NCBI GenBank assembly: GCA_003415625.1
Contig: PYIU01000006.1
Span: 2,294,001-2,358,000 of the forward strand
Direction of reading: 5' to 3'
Length of the DNA stretch: 64,000 nt
Source of the DNA: Aquanectria penicillioides
Lineage: Eukaryota; Ascomycota; Sordariomycetes; Hypocreales; Nectriaceae
Position numbers and translations under genes: made by a program. Every line of letters begins with the position of its first letter. Position 1 is the stretch's first letter. A model generated the notes under the pieces. The model was not told the DNA's origin. It did not search any database and was given only the letters and a program-made list of their open reading frames with translations. Shown here piece after piece: positions 45,272 through 56,195 of the stretch.

Positions 45272-46876
45272 TTATCGCCTATTGTCTCCGAGGCCATAGA
45301 GCGTATCTTGGCTCTGCGCCTCGAGATCGTGCATTTGCTCAACAGAGCCGTTGGGGGAGCTGTAACTGCGCCCGTGGTAGTGATGGCCTATCGTCTGCGT
45401 AGTGACTTCGTGACCTTGAATCACGTAAATCTCACTCTTGATCGTGTGTTGACCTGGGGAGATTGGGATGCTAGGAAGGCTCTTGTTGCGGGGGAATATG
45501 CCATGGCATGGCTGCTGGGCGTAATCTTGCCCCCCGTCGCAAACTTGGGCTCGACGTTAAGGAGAGAGACGTCGTTGGGCCCGAATCCAGGCAAAGTGCC
45601 CGGCTTTGATCGTGTGGCGCCGGATCGCATTGTACCTGAACGGCCGGTGCCGTATGTGTTGTCGGTAGATGTGAAGCCCTTGATCCTCATGGCGCGAAGC
45701 AAGGGCCGGATGGTGGCCAGGCTGGAGGCGACGATAGCAACGCCAGGCTCAACCAGGGTCCATACCATGGCGTCGGTACCAGCAACTAACGAAATTACGG
45801 TCAGCAACCACAGTAGTAAAAATAGTTCAGGCTAGAAAACAGGAAATACGTACATAGGATATCATTTGTGTCTGTCAAGTCTGCTAGGAAGCGCAGTCGG
45901 ATTAGGGTTGCAATGCTGGCACTTTAAAGTGCAAGTCAGCATCAGTCGAAGGATCAACGCTTTGCAAGGGGTGAGCCAAACTTACAAGATACCAAGACCA
46001 AGAATAACAATGACAGTCGCCTTGGCTTGTTTCGTCATCTTTACAGTCCAGAGCATGGGAATGGGCAAAAGGGCCTAAAATTGCGTCAGTGCCGTCTTCT
46101 GAATACAAGAAGCCACAACACCTGTGGCTTTGCAATGCACATACGTAAAGCCAGTCAGATACAATGGTCATGGCGCTAATAGAATACGCCGCTGCCACGA
46201 TTTGGTCGGCAGTCACACAGTAACCAGTTGTGATTCGATAATCCCACTGCTTCGCAACTGGGTTGCACTGGAAAATGTCCCAGAAGAAGATCACGCTGCT
46301 CCAGATGGTGATGACGACCAAGCTGCCCCAGAGAATCCACGTGTATACTCTTTGGACCGAGAGCCGCAGCAGGAAAACCCCAATGCTCAGCTTGATGAAC
46401 ATCATGTCGAGAACGTAGGTTGCAGTAGCAAGTGCCTGCCACTATCGGGAGGGTGTCAGCATATTGCAGAGCATTGATTGGTGCGCAAATCTGTTGAGGA
46501 GCGGCTCACCATAAGCGCGGCCACTTTACGATTATCGTCTGTTATAGCATCGTTGTGTAGGCCAAGGCCGTCTTTTACTCCAATCAGAATAAAGACGCAA
46601 GATAGGGTAAAGATCAGCTGCGTAACGGTCAGCCCCAATTATGCAAGGAAGAGCGAGTTGACAATTGGAAGGCGAGAGAAACATGGCAGCGTGAGAGAGG
46701 CGTACTTGACCAATAAACATGAGCCAGTCGTCGGCTTGATAACCTTTCATCAAGAAGGCTCTCGTATACGTGCGTAGGCCGACGGAAATCCAGCTGATGG
46801 CGAGGAACACGATCGAGGTTCCCACCAGAGCCACCCCATTGTTCTCACTCAAGTCGATGTTGCTGTCGGTAGCCAT
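45272..46876 (-). CDS. Fungal rhodopsin-domain integral membrane protein, apparent frameshift near C-terminus
   Basis: Exons 46876-46706, 46617-46510, 46441-46145, 46074-45986, 45915-45854 and 45785 onward. The product is a seven-helix membrane protein of the fungal rhodopsin-domain family (PTH11-related architecture; function mostly unknown). Helices are visible as VALVGTSIVFLAISWISVGL, then YQADDWLMFIGQ, LIFTLSCVFILIGV, TYVLDMMFIKLSIGVFLLRL, TWILWGSLVVITIWSSVIFFW, the family FQCNPVAKQWD and YCVTADQIVAAAYSISAMTIVSDWLY, then ALLPIPMLW and GTDAMVWTLVEPGVAIVASSLA. The cytosolic tail includes GFGPNDVSLLNVEP. In the assembled frame translation stops at 45421. Shifting one base at a C6 run (45530-45535, + strand) opens a tail (HTIKSEIYVIQGHEV...HDLEAQ) ending at 45272, about 413 aa in all, which I judge more natural. 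It has five short introns. Confidence 0.85.
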
Positions 46877-49800
46877 GGCGCTCCAGCGTCATGAGTCGGT
46901 TATCAGGTTTCGAGCATGGCCTAACCTCTTGAAGTGGGAAGAGATTGGCGAGATGAGCGTGAGAGGGACAGAAAGCTTCAAGAGGCAAACCAAGACACGG
47001 GGGAGGGCGTTTGGCAACGGAGGCGCAACGGAGAGAGGGCCCAACCAGATATATCTCGCGTCTCAACAACGCCTGGACTAGCTCCTCAGCCGAGGAACGG
47101 GCTAGCAGGCAAGGGACAAGTATGCATGCTTGTGAAGGAGGGGGCGTGACTCTGAGAGTACTATGCATCACAGCATGGGGTGTAAGTTGTTAGATGCAAG
47201 GTACCCGCAGCCGTCACACAACTTCACACAAAGAGAGAGAAGCATGTGGACCCCGGCTGCCACGCGATTGTTTGGGTATCTCATGCATCACCCACCGGGG
47301 GTCTCTCGAGCCGTTTGACCCGTTTGAACCGTCGGAGGGAGGCTTGGGGGGGCTTGGGGGGCTTGGAAGGCCAGACACTGCTGTCCTGCCTGGATTGAGC
47401 GAGAGAGGACGAACTAGAACAAGCCTGGGAGACACCCCGGCGGGAAAGCAGAGATCATTTCGCGGCGACCAGGCCCTCCGGCCCCTCTATCGGCCATGTG
47501 GATCCCCGTTACCGTTCTGGTTCTTTTCCAGCCGAGAGGTCAGGGGTCCTCTGACAAGGGCGTCTTGTCACACAGTCAGACTGATGTGACTGTGGTGCAG
47601 CGGCTGGAACCAAGGTTTGTGGTCTGGTGCAGTGGAAATTGTCTTGCAAGAGCAGCAAGTCGTCGTGCATGTTGGCTGACGACGGACTGGTGGGGTCTTT
47701 TGTCTGTCCATCTTGCCGTCGTCGCCGCCGCCGTCGTTCACGTTGCAGATGATGACCGACATGTACCACGATGAAAGAAAAGCTTCCATCTGGCCATGGG
47801 CAAAACAGACCCTCGTCTGGGATGTGTCCGTGTCTAGCAATCGCACAACAGGATCTGGAGATTCAGTCGTGGTCTGGCTCCATCCCACTCCGGCGGGCCA
47901 AACCAGGAACCCGGCGACCGAAACTGTCCGTATCCAGATCTGTGGATATTGTCCTAGACCCAGCGACAGACTCTGAGGTTGAATCACGCGACGCGAGCTG
48001 AATGGCGGAGCCGATTAACCCGCAAGCGTCGCAATGGGGTCGAGGCAGAATTCGTGGAAGCAGATCAATGAAACCCCCCATAAGAGCGTCTATGCTGCTT
48101 CGAGAAAAGCCAACGATAGTGAAAACCCGAAGCTGTGGGAACGTATCCCGCTAATGTTCGGGGGGCTTTCGGACGACCACCGTTTCAGTATCAGCTCCAG
48201 GAGTCCGTCTTTGGACATCCCTGTCATGCATCTGAAAGCGAAGAACCAAAAGGTCCCCCCTTGTTGGAGAAGGTTTTGGCCGTCCATGTTACACCTGGTC
48301 TGGACTAGAATGGAGATCCGGGGGCTTGGACTTGCTTTTTTGTCGGATTTCGTGGGGTTTGGGTTTGGGCCTGGTGGCACCCGGAATGAATGAAAAGAAG
48401 GGTACAAATTTGATGCAGCTCATGATGCAAAAGCAAGCACTTGAGGGTGCATCCGCAAGAGTGTGGCTCATGTTTCCTCCCTCTTTTTTTTTTTGGCAGC
48501 GGCAGAAAGGGAGCAGCCGAGCGGTCCTGTGTGGCATCCATGATTTTGACAGCCACCCTCCGTCGTACTGTAACGCGCAAAGCCCCGACGTTGGTTCATA
48601 CGTGAGCAACAACCTTGTTGTTTTCGCCCGGAAGAGGATGGTAGACGGTGGGGATGCTCACAGCAACATAACAAGCAGGCCGTCAAATACGTACGGCAGC
48701 CCTACTCCATACAGCCATGACCATGTCCGTCTTCCCTAGGCCGTCCGTCTCACGGGTGCGGTGGGTTTCCAGATTTGGCCAGACTTGCAGGCCTTGCCTG
48801 ACTGGCCTTGTCATACAGCCCTTGTTCCACGTGTTGCCGTTCCTTGTCTGGCCCCTTACACAGGGATTGCGAACCAGGGCATGTTGGTCAAGACGGTGGA
48901 TGGCCCGATGATTCCGCGCTGGGGTGAGATGTTAATATCCTGGCCTGTATCTCGTCCGGGTCTATTGGGGAAAAATGGCGTCAATGGCTTGAAGAAACAT
49001 GCTTTCCCATTTGGGAAGAGTTTTACGGTTTGACTGATGTTGGTCCTAGACGCTGCTATTGAGGAGTATAGGAGGGGCCCTCCAGGATACGCGAGGTCAG
49101 AGCCGAGAAAGCCCCAGGCGAGTCGCCAGTCGCCGGTTGGACGCCTCGTACCGGAGCCGCCCGCTAGGCGTTTGACAGAATTTCTAGCGCGAGTCCGGCA
49201 TTTCAATGACTGTGAGGGGGAAAAAAAAGAAAGAAAGAAGAGAAAGGGACAAAAAAGGAAGGGAAGAAAGAAGGGGGTGGGAATCAAAAGCGAGTGGCTC
49301 GAAGATTAAAGAACAAAACGCATATACATAACGAGAGGCAATATCGTCAGGCTGCCTAATAACTGAGGTGTGGAGGCAGGTGTGTATGTCAGGGGCGGAA
49401 GTAAGGATACGTGGAATAAACGGAGCACACGGAGGTGATTTGATCCGGGTGTTTATCAATGCAGATGCAGTGTCTAGTTTCTGCGGAAGGCGGAAGGAAG
49501 GAAGAAGGGGGAAAGCGTCTGGTCTGGGAACCGCCATCCGCAGACGATCCGAAAAATTGGGCGATGATTCAATCGCCCGATTGGCGAAAGGTGGAACTTC
49601 CGCATTATGCACCGCGATCCGAAGCTATCAAAGCCTCATTGACCCCTCTTTATCCTTGGTTTATTAGGAGTGCTGCTGGACTTTTGTTTGAGTTGCGTTA
49701 TGTGCAGCTCCTTTGAAGAGCAAATTTATCTCTCGTCGTCTCAGCCTTCTGTTTCCCTCTCCTCCTTATCCCTCTTGAGCTAGGACCGAGTTTGACACTG

Positions 49801-50118
49801 GCTTACCTCGCTTCGCTTCACACTGGTTCCTTCAGAGCATTCGGCCATCATCCATTCCATTCCCCCCACGCCGAAGCCACGTTGAGAACGACAAAAAAAA
49901 GTCCCCGTGCACGATCCCTTGGCGTTCTCTCCAACTGTGCCCCATAAACACTTACGATTTGACACTGTCGCTCGCCCGTCTTTGCAGCAAGGTCGTGTCG
50001 CGATCCACGCATCTCCACCTTGGCACTCCCCCCCGGCTGGCCTAGGAAAAATAAGAGATCGCCCCCCTGTCCCCAATAAGTGTCATCTCCGTAGCTATCA
50101 CGGCCCAGAAGCAGAAGA
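46877..50118. other. Gene-free block between divergent genes
   Basis: 3.2 kb with no supported gene. It lies between the divergent starts of the rhodopsin-domain gene and the kynurenine formamidase gene. The right part is CT-rich leader-like sequence (49700-50118). Frames such as 47496-47774 and 48326-48739 show no family features or splice support. Confidence 0.55.
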
Positions 50119-51106
50119 ATGGATGCTCCAGCCACGCCTCCGGAACATTGTCTCACCTTCGAGTCCCGTCAATATGGCGAACACAGTCTTCAGAGACTAG
50201 CAGTGTGGCGCTTCCAGAACCGCCCTGCTCGGCCGTCAGGCTATTGGATCATGTGTGTGAACTGTGAACTGGTTTCTCTCTCCGAAAGGCCCCCCTCCTC
50301 CGTTCCCCATCCTAACGAGCCACGGACTCCCTTCATGCTGACGCCCCTCTAGCTATGTCCACGGTGGTGCCTGGCGTGATCCCCGGCTGACCGCTAACGA
50401 TTTCTACGCCTCCGTCAAGCATATCGTGTCTGACAGCGGCGAAGATAGCTCCTCCGAGATCCAGGGCTTCATTAGCATCGACTATCGACTGTCACCCCAT
50501 CCTGAATTTCGCCAAGACCCCGCCACCACCCAGCGCTCCGACCTTCGCGATGCGCGGCACCCGGACCACGTTCAGGATGTTTGTCTGGCCTTGGAGTTTG
50601 CCCAGTCCAAGTACCAGCTGTCAAATAACTACATCTTGATTGGACACTCTGCCGGCGCAACCCTCGCATATCAACTCCTCATGGGAGGTTCCGTGCTGGC
50701 TGGGCGCTCTCAGCCGCAGGCACCCCTTCCGGCGGCCATCATTGGCATCTCTGGCATCTTCGACTTGGTCCAGATCGACGCCAGGCATGATGGCACCTAC
50801 GCAGGGTTCGTCTCTGCAGCGTTTGGCGACGACAAGAACGTCTGGGCAAGCGCCTCGCCAGCGCAGTTCAACGGCAGCTTCAAGGAGAGCTGGCCTAGCG
50901 GAAAGCTGAATATTCTGGCGTGGTCACCTGAGGACAGTCTCATTGACGAACCCGAGATCGACGACATGGCGGCCAAGTTGAGACAGGACGGTGTCACCTT
51001 GGAGCTTGTCAAGGATCTCAATGGCGATCATGACTATGTCTGGGAAGACGGCAAGCAAGTCGCACGTCTCGTCTCATTGGCTCTGAAGAAATTACGAGAC
51101 ACTTGA
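50119..51106 (+). CDS. BNA7: Kynurenine formamidase (alpha/beta hydrolase, BNA7 type)
   Basis: Exons 50119-50252 and 50353-51106 encode 295 aa. The enzyme hydrolyses N-formylkynurenine to kynurenine and formate, the second step of tryptophan degradation to NAD. The intron (50253-50352, GTGTGT...CTCTAG) joins SGYWI to IYVHGGAWRDP, restoring the oxyanion-hole motif HGGAW (about residue 50). The nucleophile motif is GHSAG (about 140). The acid is in the SLIDEPEID segment (about 240), and the catalytic His is in NGDHDYVWED (about 265). The length and the AWRDP extension fit the fungal Bna7 family. The ATG at 50119 gives an N-terminus (HCLTFESRQYGEHSLQRLAV) typical of the group. It converges on an MFS gene. 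Confidence 0.92.
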
Positions 51107-51477
51107 ACGAATCATGATGCTTCAAACAAATCAATCTTCAATTTTATTAAAACGCTACCTATGTGTGCATATACTATCTCTACCTACCTCGTGATTATGA
51201 TTCCGGCTGTCACCGCTCACGGTCGTGCTCGTTTGTTTCACAGCCATCAAGCCAGCCACGCCACATTCCTCTTCCTTCTCACTCTGGCACGCCTCGTTTA
51301 TTTTTTTCTTTCCAGTGGCCCTCAATCCTGCCTCGATCTCGCCTCCAGGCTCCATTCGTGATTGGAAACCCCTAACCCTGATGTTATTTGCTCGCGGTGA
51401 GTAGAACCAAAGTTTTTGTTTGTTTGTCATTGCTTCGTACCTGGGTTTCGCTCCTTGTACTCACCCGCTGTGTCACT
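51107..51477. other. Spacer between convergent BNA7 and MFS genes
   Basis: 371 bases of 3' UTR-like sequence. No gene recognised. Confidence 0.6.
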
Positions 51478-52895
51478 TCACTTCTTGGCCTTCAGCTTCC
51501 ACCCAGTCGATGCGATGCGAGACGCCGTGATGAATGCGGCTGCTAATATCATGACAGTCCCGCCCCATACCTGAGCCCAGATGAACTTGCCGTTAGACTT
51601 GTCAATGATGGCACCAGCGGTAGGCGCACCAGCCAGGCTTGCAAAGGCGCTCATTGTCTGAATCATGCCAAATCGTGTCCCCATCTTCTTGGGGTCCTTG
51701 GTCAGGCTCGCATTGGCTCCCACAAATGTTCCTTGACATGCGCCATTGGCGAATCCGAAGAAGACGCAAAAGACATACATGCCCGCGCGAGTATTGACAC
51801 CGATCCACGCATAGATCATCATGCCAAGCAATGTCTCTCCTATAAGGAAGGTGTTGATAGGTCCCATGTGGTAGTCAGCGAGATATCCAACGAGAGGCCG
51901 CGCCGGGATACCCATGCCATTGATGATGAGGAGAAGGCCAACAGCCTCGACGGATGTGAAGCCGATGGCATTGCGGGCGTAAACATTAATCTAACGTCAA
52001 AAAAAAAAGGTATTTTATCAGCACAATTGACACGCATTTTTTACATCACACGCTGCGAGACGAGGTCTTGGCTTACGTAGAAAAAGCCAAAGTACAAGGC
52101 ATAAAAGTTAAGAAAGGAACCGAGTGAGAAGAACAGGTACGGAAGCTCTCTGAAGGCTTCCCACTCAACTAAAGGGCCGGATTTTCTCGGGGCCAGGTAT
52201 GGTTTCAGAATCAAGTTTGCGAGCACCGACATAGTCAATGCAACGAATCCAGCGCATCGCACCGCCCAGGGAAAGCCGATTTGGGGGATCAGGTATTGCA
52301 GTGTCGCCGGGAAGATGAGACTTCCGAAGCCAGTACCCATGGCAGCAAGTGCCAGCGCGAATGCCTTCTTCTTCTTGAAGTACGAGCTGACCACAGATAC
52401 AGCAGGCATGAAGATGACTCCCATACCTATACCTGTACAGATACCCTGCGCAAGGAAGATCTGCCAGTACTCCGTGCAGAGACTAGTCATGAAGGTACCA
52501 AAGACGGCAAGGAAACTCCCCACGGCCATTGTCGAGCGCGTGTAGCCAGCATCCGCGAGACGGCCCGCAGGACCACATACGGCAAACGTGAGGAAGGTCT
52601 GGGCGGAGCCAATCCATGAGATCTGGGAAGAGGGCAACCCCAGCGTCTGCTGATAGTACAGCTGGTAGACGCCGAAGGAGGCCGGGTACCCCCAGGCCAG
52701 GCAGTTTATGAGTAGGCCTGCGAGGACTTGTGACCATGCAACGAAGCCACCGTCCGGCGGGTTGAAGTCATCGGCGTCGTCCGGCGGAGGAGGGGCGTTG
52801 GTGTTGGAGATGGTGGGACAGAGGACTTGGCTATTGTCGGGGGGAACAGCCAACGACCCGATGGCGGGTTTCTTTTCTACGTCGTCGGCATACAT
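51478..52895 (-). CDS. MFS transporter of the monocarboxylate (MCT) type
   Basis: Exons 52895-52077 and 51990-51478 encode 443 aa. After a 45-residue hydrophilic Pro/Asp-rich N-terminus comes the MCT signature NPPDGGFVAW at the first helix. Twelve membrane helices follow, six on each side of a hydrophilic loop (LKPYLAPRKSGPLVEWEAF). Conserved helix features include GIGMGVIFMPAVSVVSSYF followed by KKKKAFALALAAMGTGFGS, and in the second half INGMGIPARPLVGYLADYH. The family carries monocarboxylates, and in fungi also riboflavin-like or unknown small molecules, so the substrate cannot be assigned. The intron (51991-52076) lies in the loop after helix 7. Convergence with kynurenine formamidase may be coincidental. 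Confidence 0.93.
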
Positions 52896-54188
52896 TATCG
52901 ACGGCAATGGTAACAAAGGTAAAGACGGCTAGTATAGTGTGGGTTTTCAATACAGGAGGTCCCCATCCATCTGCAAACGAAAGAAAAGAGACGAGCAATC
53001 GAAGCAGGTAACTGTGACCTAGTTTCCACCAAGCCGCGCCAAGTGCAAATCCGGGGGTGGACGAACTCCTATATACACGACGGCATTGCTAATTGCCAAC
53101 CCGCGGGACGGATTCCCGATCATAGATCGACTGCCCATTTGGGTATGGGTCCCAAGGCCAAGGGCTTTTTTTTTCCAAGTGTTATTCCCAGGCCGATATC
53201 GCGACTCCACAAAAGATGCCCCAGTCCTAACCCGGGTCCAAAGTGAACAGAATCAGGTAGGTAATGGCGTCGCTTATCGGGAGCCGGCATGCGGTTTTCT
53301 ACGGCCTTGAGCCTCCGCTGAGGAGGTTGAGCGTGGAAACGGGCGAACACAAAGGAGGGGGCCAGTACGCCCTAGAATCTACATAGCACGCCTGCGCGGT
53401 TGCGCCTTAGTCGCTGCGCCCTATAAGGACATGGGGAAAGAGGAAACGAAGTGGGTGCCATAGCACGGGAGCCAAACATACGTCGAAGAGATGGCTGTTA
53501 TCAATAGAGTCACAGAACAGAGTCACGGGGACGAAGAAACACTGAGGGGACCCATTTTTTCCGGCCCGGTGGGGGTGCAGCGTTGCGGAAGTGGATTTTT
53601 TTGGTTGGAGACCCCAACGGTTCGGGTCGGGCAGATGGCCGATTACCCGCCGTGTATTCCGGACTCGTTTGCCAGTTTGTCTCCGAGATTCAATATTACA
53701 ACAACAAAGTAAATATAGTCAAGCAACAGCCTCCGAGAACGAAGACATCCCCGGCAAGCTTGTCATCAACGGCACTTGGCATGTCATTGTCGGCCGGTGG
53801 GGAATGGAGGAGCTCCGCCCGGGTTACACTACAGTCTAGGGTAGCCCCTCGTCCGTGGCCGACCGACTAAGCACGCCGTGGCCCGACCCCGCTCCGATGG
53901 CCGGCAGATAGAAACTAGCCCCACCTCTCGCTCCTCCGCCTGTGGCCTTCCATTTTCGGTGACATTCCAGGTGGGTCCCCGCGCCTCACAAAGGTTGTGG
54001 CAGGAGGAGCGAGCGGGGTGGCGCATGTCTTCCCGCACACCGCCTTCTCACGTGGACAGATTTTTCTCCATCGCTTTTGGGGACTAGCGGGAGGGGAAGG
54101 ATGGATGGAAAAGGACTCTTTGTTGTTCCATCCCCTTTCAAACCCATACGATACGTACCAACGTACGGATACATTTGGACCAACAGCT

Positions 54189-54218
54189 TGTGTGTGTGTG
54201 TGTGCGCGCGCGCGCGCG
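54189..54218. repeat. (TG)8(CG)7 alternating purine-pyrimidine tract
   Basis: Thirty bases of strict alternation, the class of sequence most prone to left-handed Z-DNA. It lies in non-coding DNA. Confidence 0.9.
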
Positions 54219-54864
54219 ACGGGAGGGTGCTTTCGGGCTGACGCTTCCGACGATCCAACCAGAGTGCATAGTTTCGCAACGCGTGCGCGCGAACGACCAC
54301 AGATAAAAAAACCCCAAAGATAAATAAACAAGATGCAAACCTCCAAAAGCAAAAAACAAGCATAACCTTGCCTTCCATTTGCGCGCGCCCCCAAGAAATG
54401 CGCCCTGCAAAAGTCATGCAAACCACAAATAGTAAAATAAAGACAACCCCTTCAATATGATCATCATCTTCCTGAGCCCTCGTCTCCAATTTTCTTTTTT
54501 TTTTCGCCTTTAATTCTGCCATGTTTTTTTACCCCTCCGCCCGCCGTTTTTGGCGCGGGGTAGCAAATATGACGTAAAAAAGCAACAACAAACTTGTGTT
54601 GTCCCAACCGCGCACACGCCCCCACTCTCGAATTTCCCCCCCAAAATTTGGACATTCACGTGACGTGACACACGCACCCCTCCCGATTCCCGACGGCCGG
54701 GCCAATCGGTTGTTGCGCGCACCCCGCATCGGCGGGGCGGGAGCGGCACGCTAGGGCTGAAAGGGGGCTAGCTCCTTTGTGGATGTGCGACAGGGGTTGA
54801 GGTCAGTGGCAAGATTTTGGGTCTAGGTTAGGTGTGGTGCGCCAGTGTGGATGGAAACAGAAGG

Positions 54865-54879
54865 AGGTAGGTAGGTAGG
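54865..54879. repeat. (GGTA)n tract
   Basis: Short tandem GGTA repeats (AGGTAGGTAGGTAGG), related to the CCTAGGTAGGTA motif at 731-745 and the TACC array near 60584. Confidence 0.7.
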
Positions 54880-56195
54880 GATGAAAAGAAGAAGAAAACA
54901 TCCTGTTGGAGATTGTATGGTGGGTGAAACGGCTTGCGCATGGGTGCGCATGGGCTGCGTATGTCGTGCGCTAAGCTGTCATGGGTGTAGAGTTGTGATG
55001 CGGCAGCTCTGTGGGTTGTTGAGGTTGTCGCAAGCAAGTCTCTTTCCAGCCCTGGATCCTGTCGCAATCGCAAAGAAAACTGTGTCGCAAATATCCCCCA
55101 AGTCGATTACATTACCGATCTTGACGCAAACGATCTGACAAGGGGTAAATATTTGGTTAGAACGCGTTCCGTCTCCTGTGGCTCCGCTGGCTTTCCTTCA
55201 CCGGGTTCCTGGACATTGGCGCAGGCGATGCCATGAGACAGACACCGAAGCGACAATTTGCCACACACAGGCGCACACCCACGATACGTTCAAAAAGTGC
55301 ATAAAATACCGACTACAACGAGTTATAGGAAACCTGCAAAAAAAGAAAAAGAAAAGAGAAGTCAGAAACAAGCCTCCCCGGCCTTTGTCCCCCATACTGT
55401 ACTGCACTGCCAGTAGACAATTTCCGTAGCATCCAGACGTCCAATCCGCCAGCGCTCGCTCCTGGGGTTTCGCTTCAACTCAGCGTAATGTTTTGCACAG
55501 GTACAACAACCCGGATACCTTTCGCATTTCCCGGTTCCATCCATCTATCCGCCAGGAGATTTTTCCAATCCAACCCACCCAGGTGTGTTCTCCTCCGTCT
55601 CGGCCTCCGCCATCCGAATTTTTTTTTTGGTGTGCGGTGTGCGCAAACCTCTCCTCGACGAAGCATGTGTTCGCCGAAATGAAAGCTCAGATTGCTCGTC
55701 GTTTAGACTGCGCGAGTGTCGCCCCAGCCTCAAGGCCAAAGAATAACCAGCGGAATGATAAAAAAAATATACTCGACAACTCCCCACATCTTCCACCCCA
55801 AACGCCGGATAAGGAGTGTAATGGCCAAGTGGCGACCGTCGTTATTACATCCTCCTGTTATCATCATGAAAAAAAAAAAAAAAAAAACCGCCCACATCCC
55901 GCCTGCAGATCAAACAACAACAAAGATGCGTAACATTTCTGCATCGACCTTGTTTTTCTTCTCACTCCCCCTAAAGCGACGCGCACTAGCTGGCCGTCAT
56001 TGCTTCAGACACATTGTTTTGGCAGGGATGTTTGGAATTCGATAATGACTGGTTGGGCCTTCAATGGAGGCCTTGTAATGCGCTTCTGCGCACGGGATCC
56101 AGATTTGACAATGCGCGTTTTAAGAGTAAGGTTGACAGCAATTGGCGCGCCATCGCAAGCCAATCTCGCATCTCACGGTGATGGTGCTAATTCTA

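Larger units (their letters stand above)
52896..56195. other. Gene-free block left of the Zn2Cys6 gene
   Basis: 3.3 kb without a supported gene. Features: (TG)8(CG)7 at 54189-54218, GGTA repeats at 54865-54879, and an A19 run (55869-55887). Reading frames are low in family signal. The left part is the MFS promoter and the right part the 3' side of the Zn2Cys6 gene. Confidence 0.55.
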
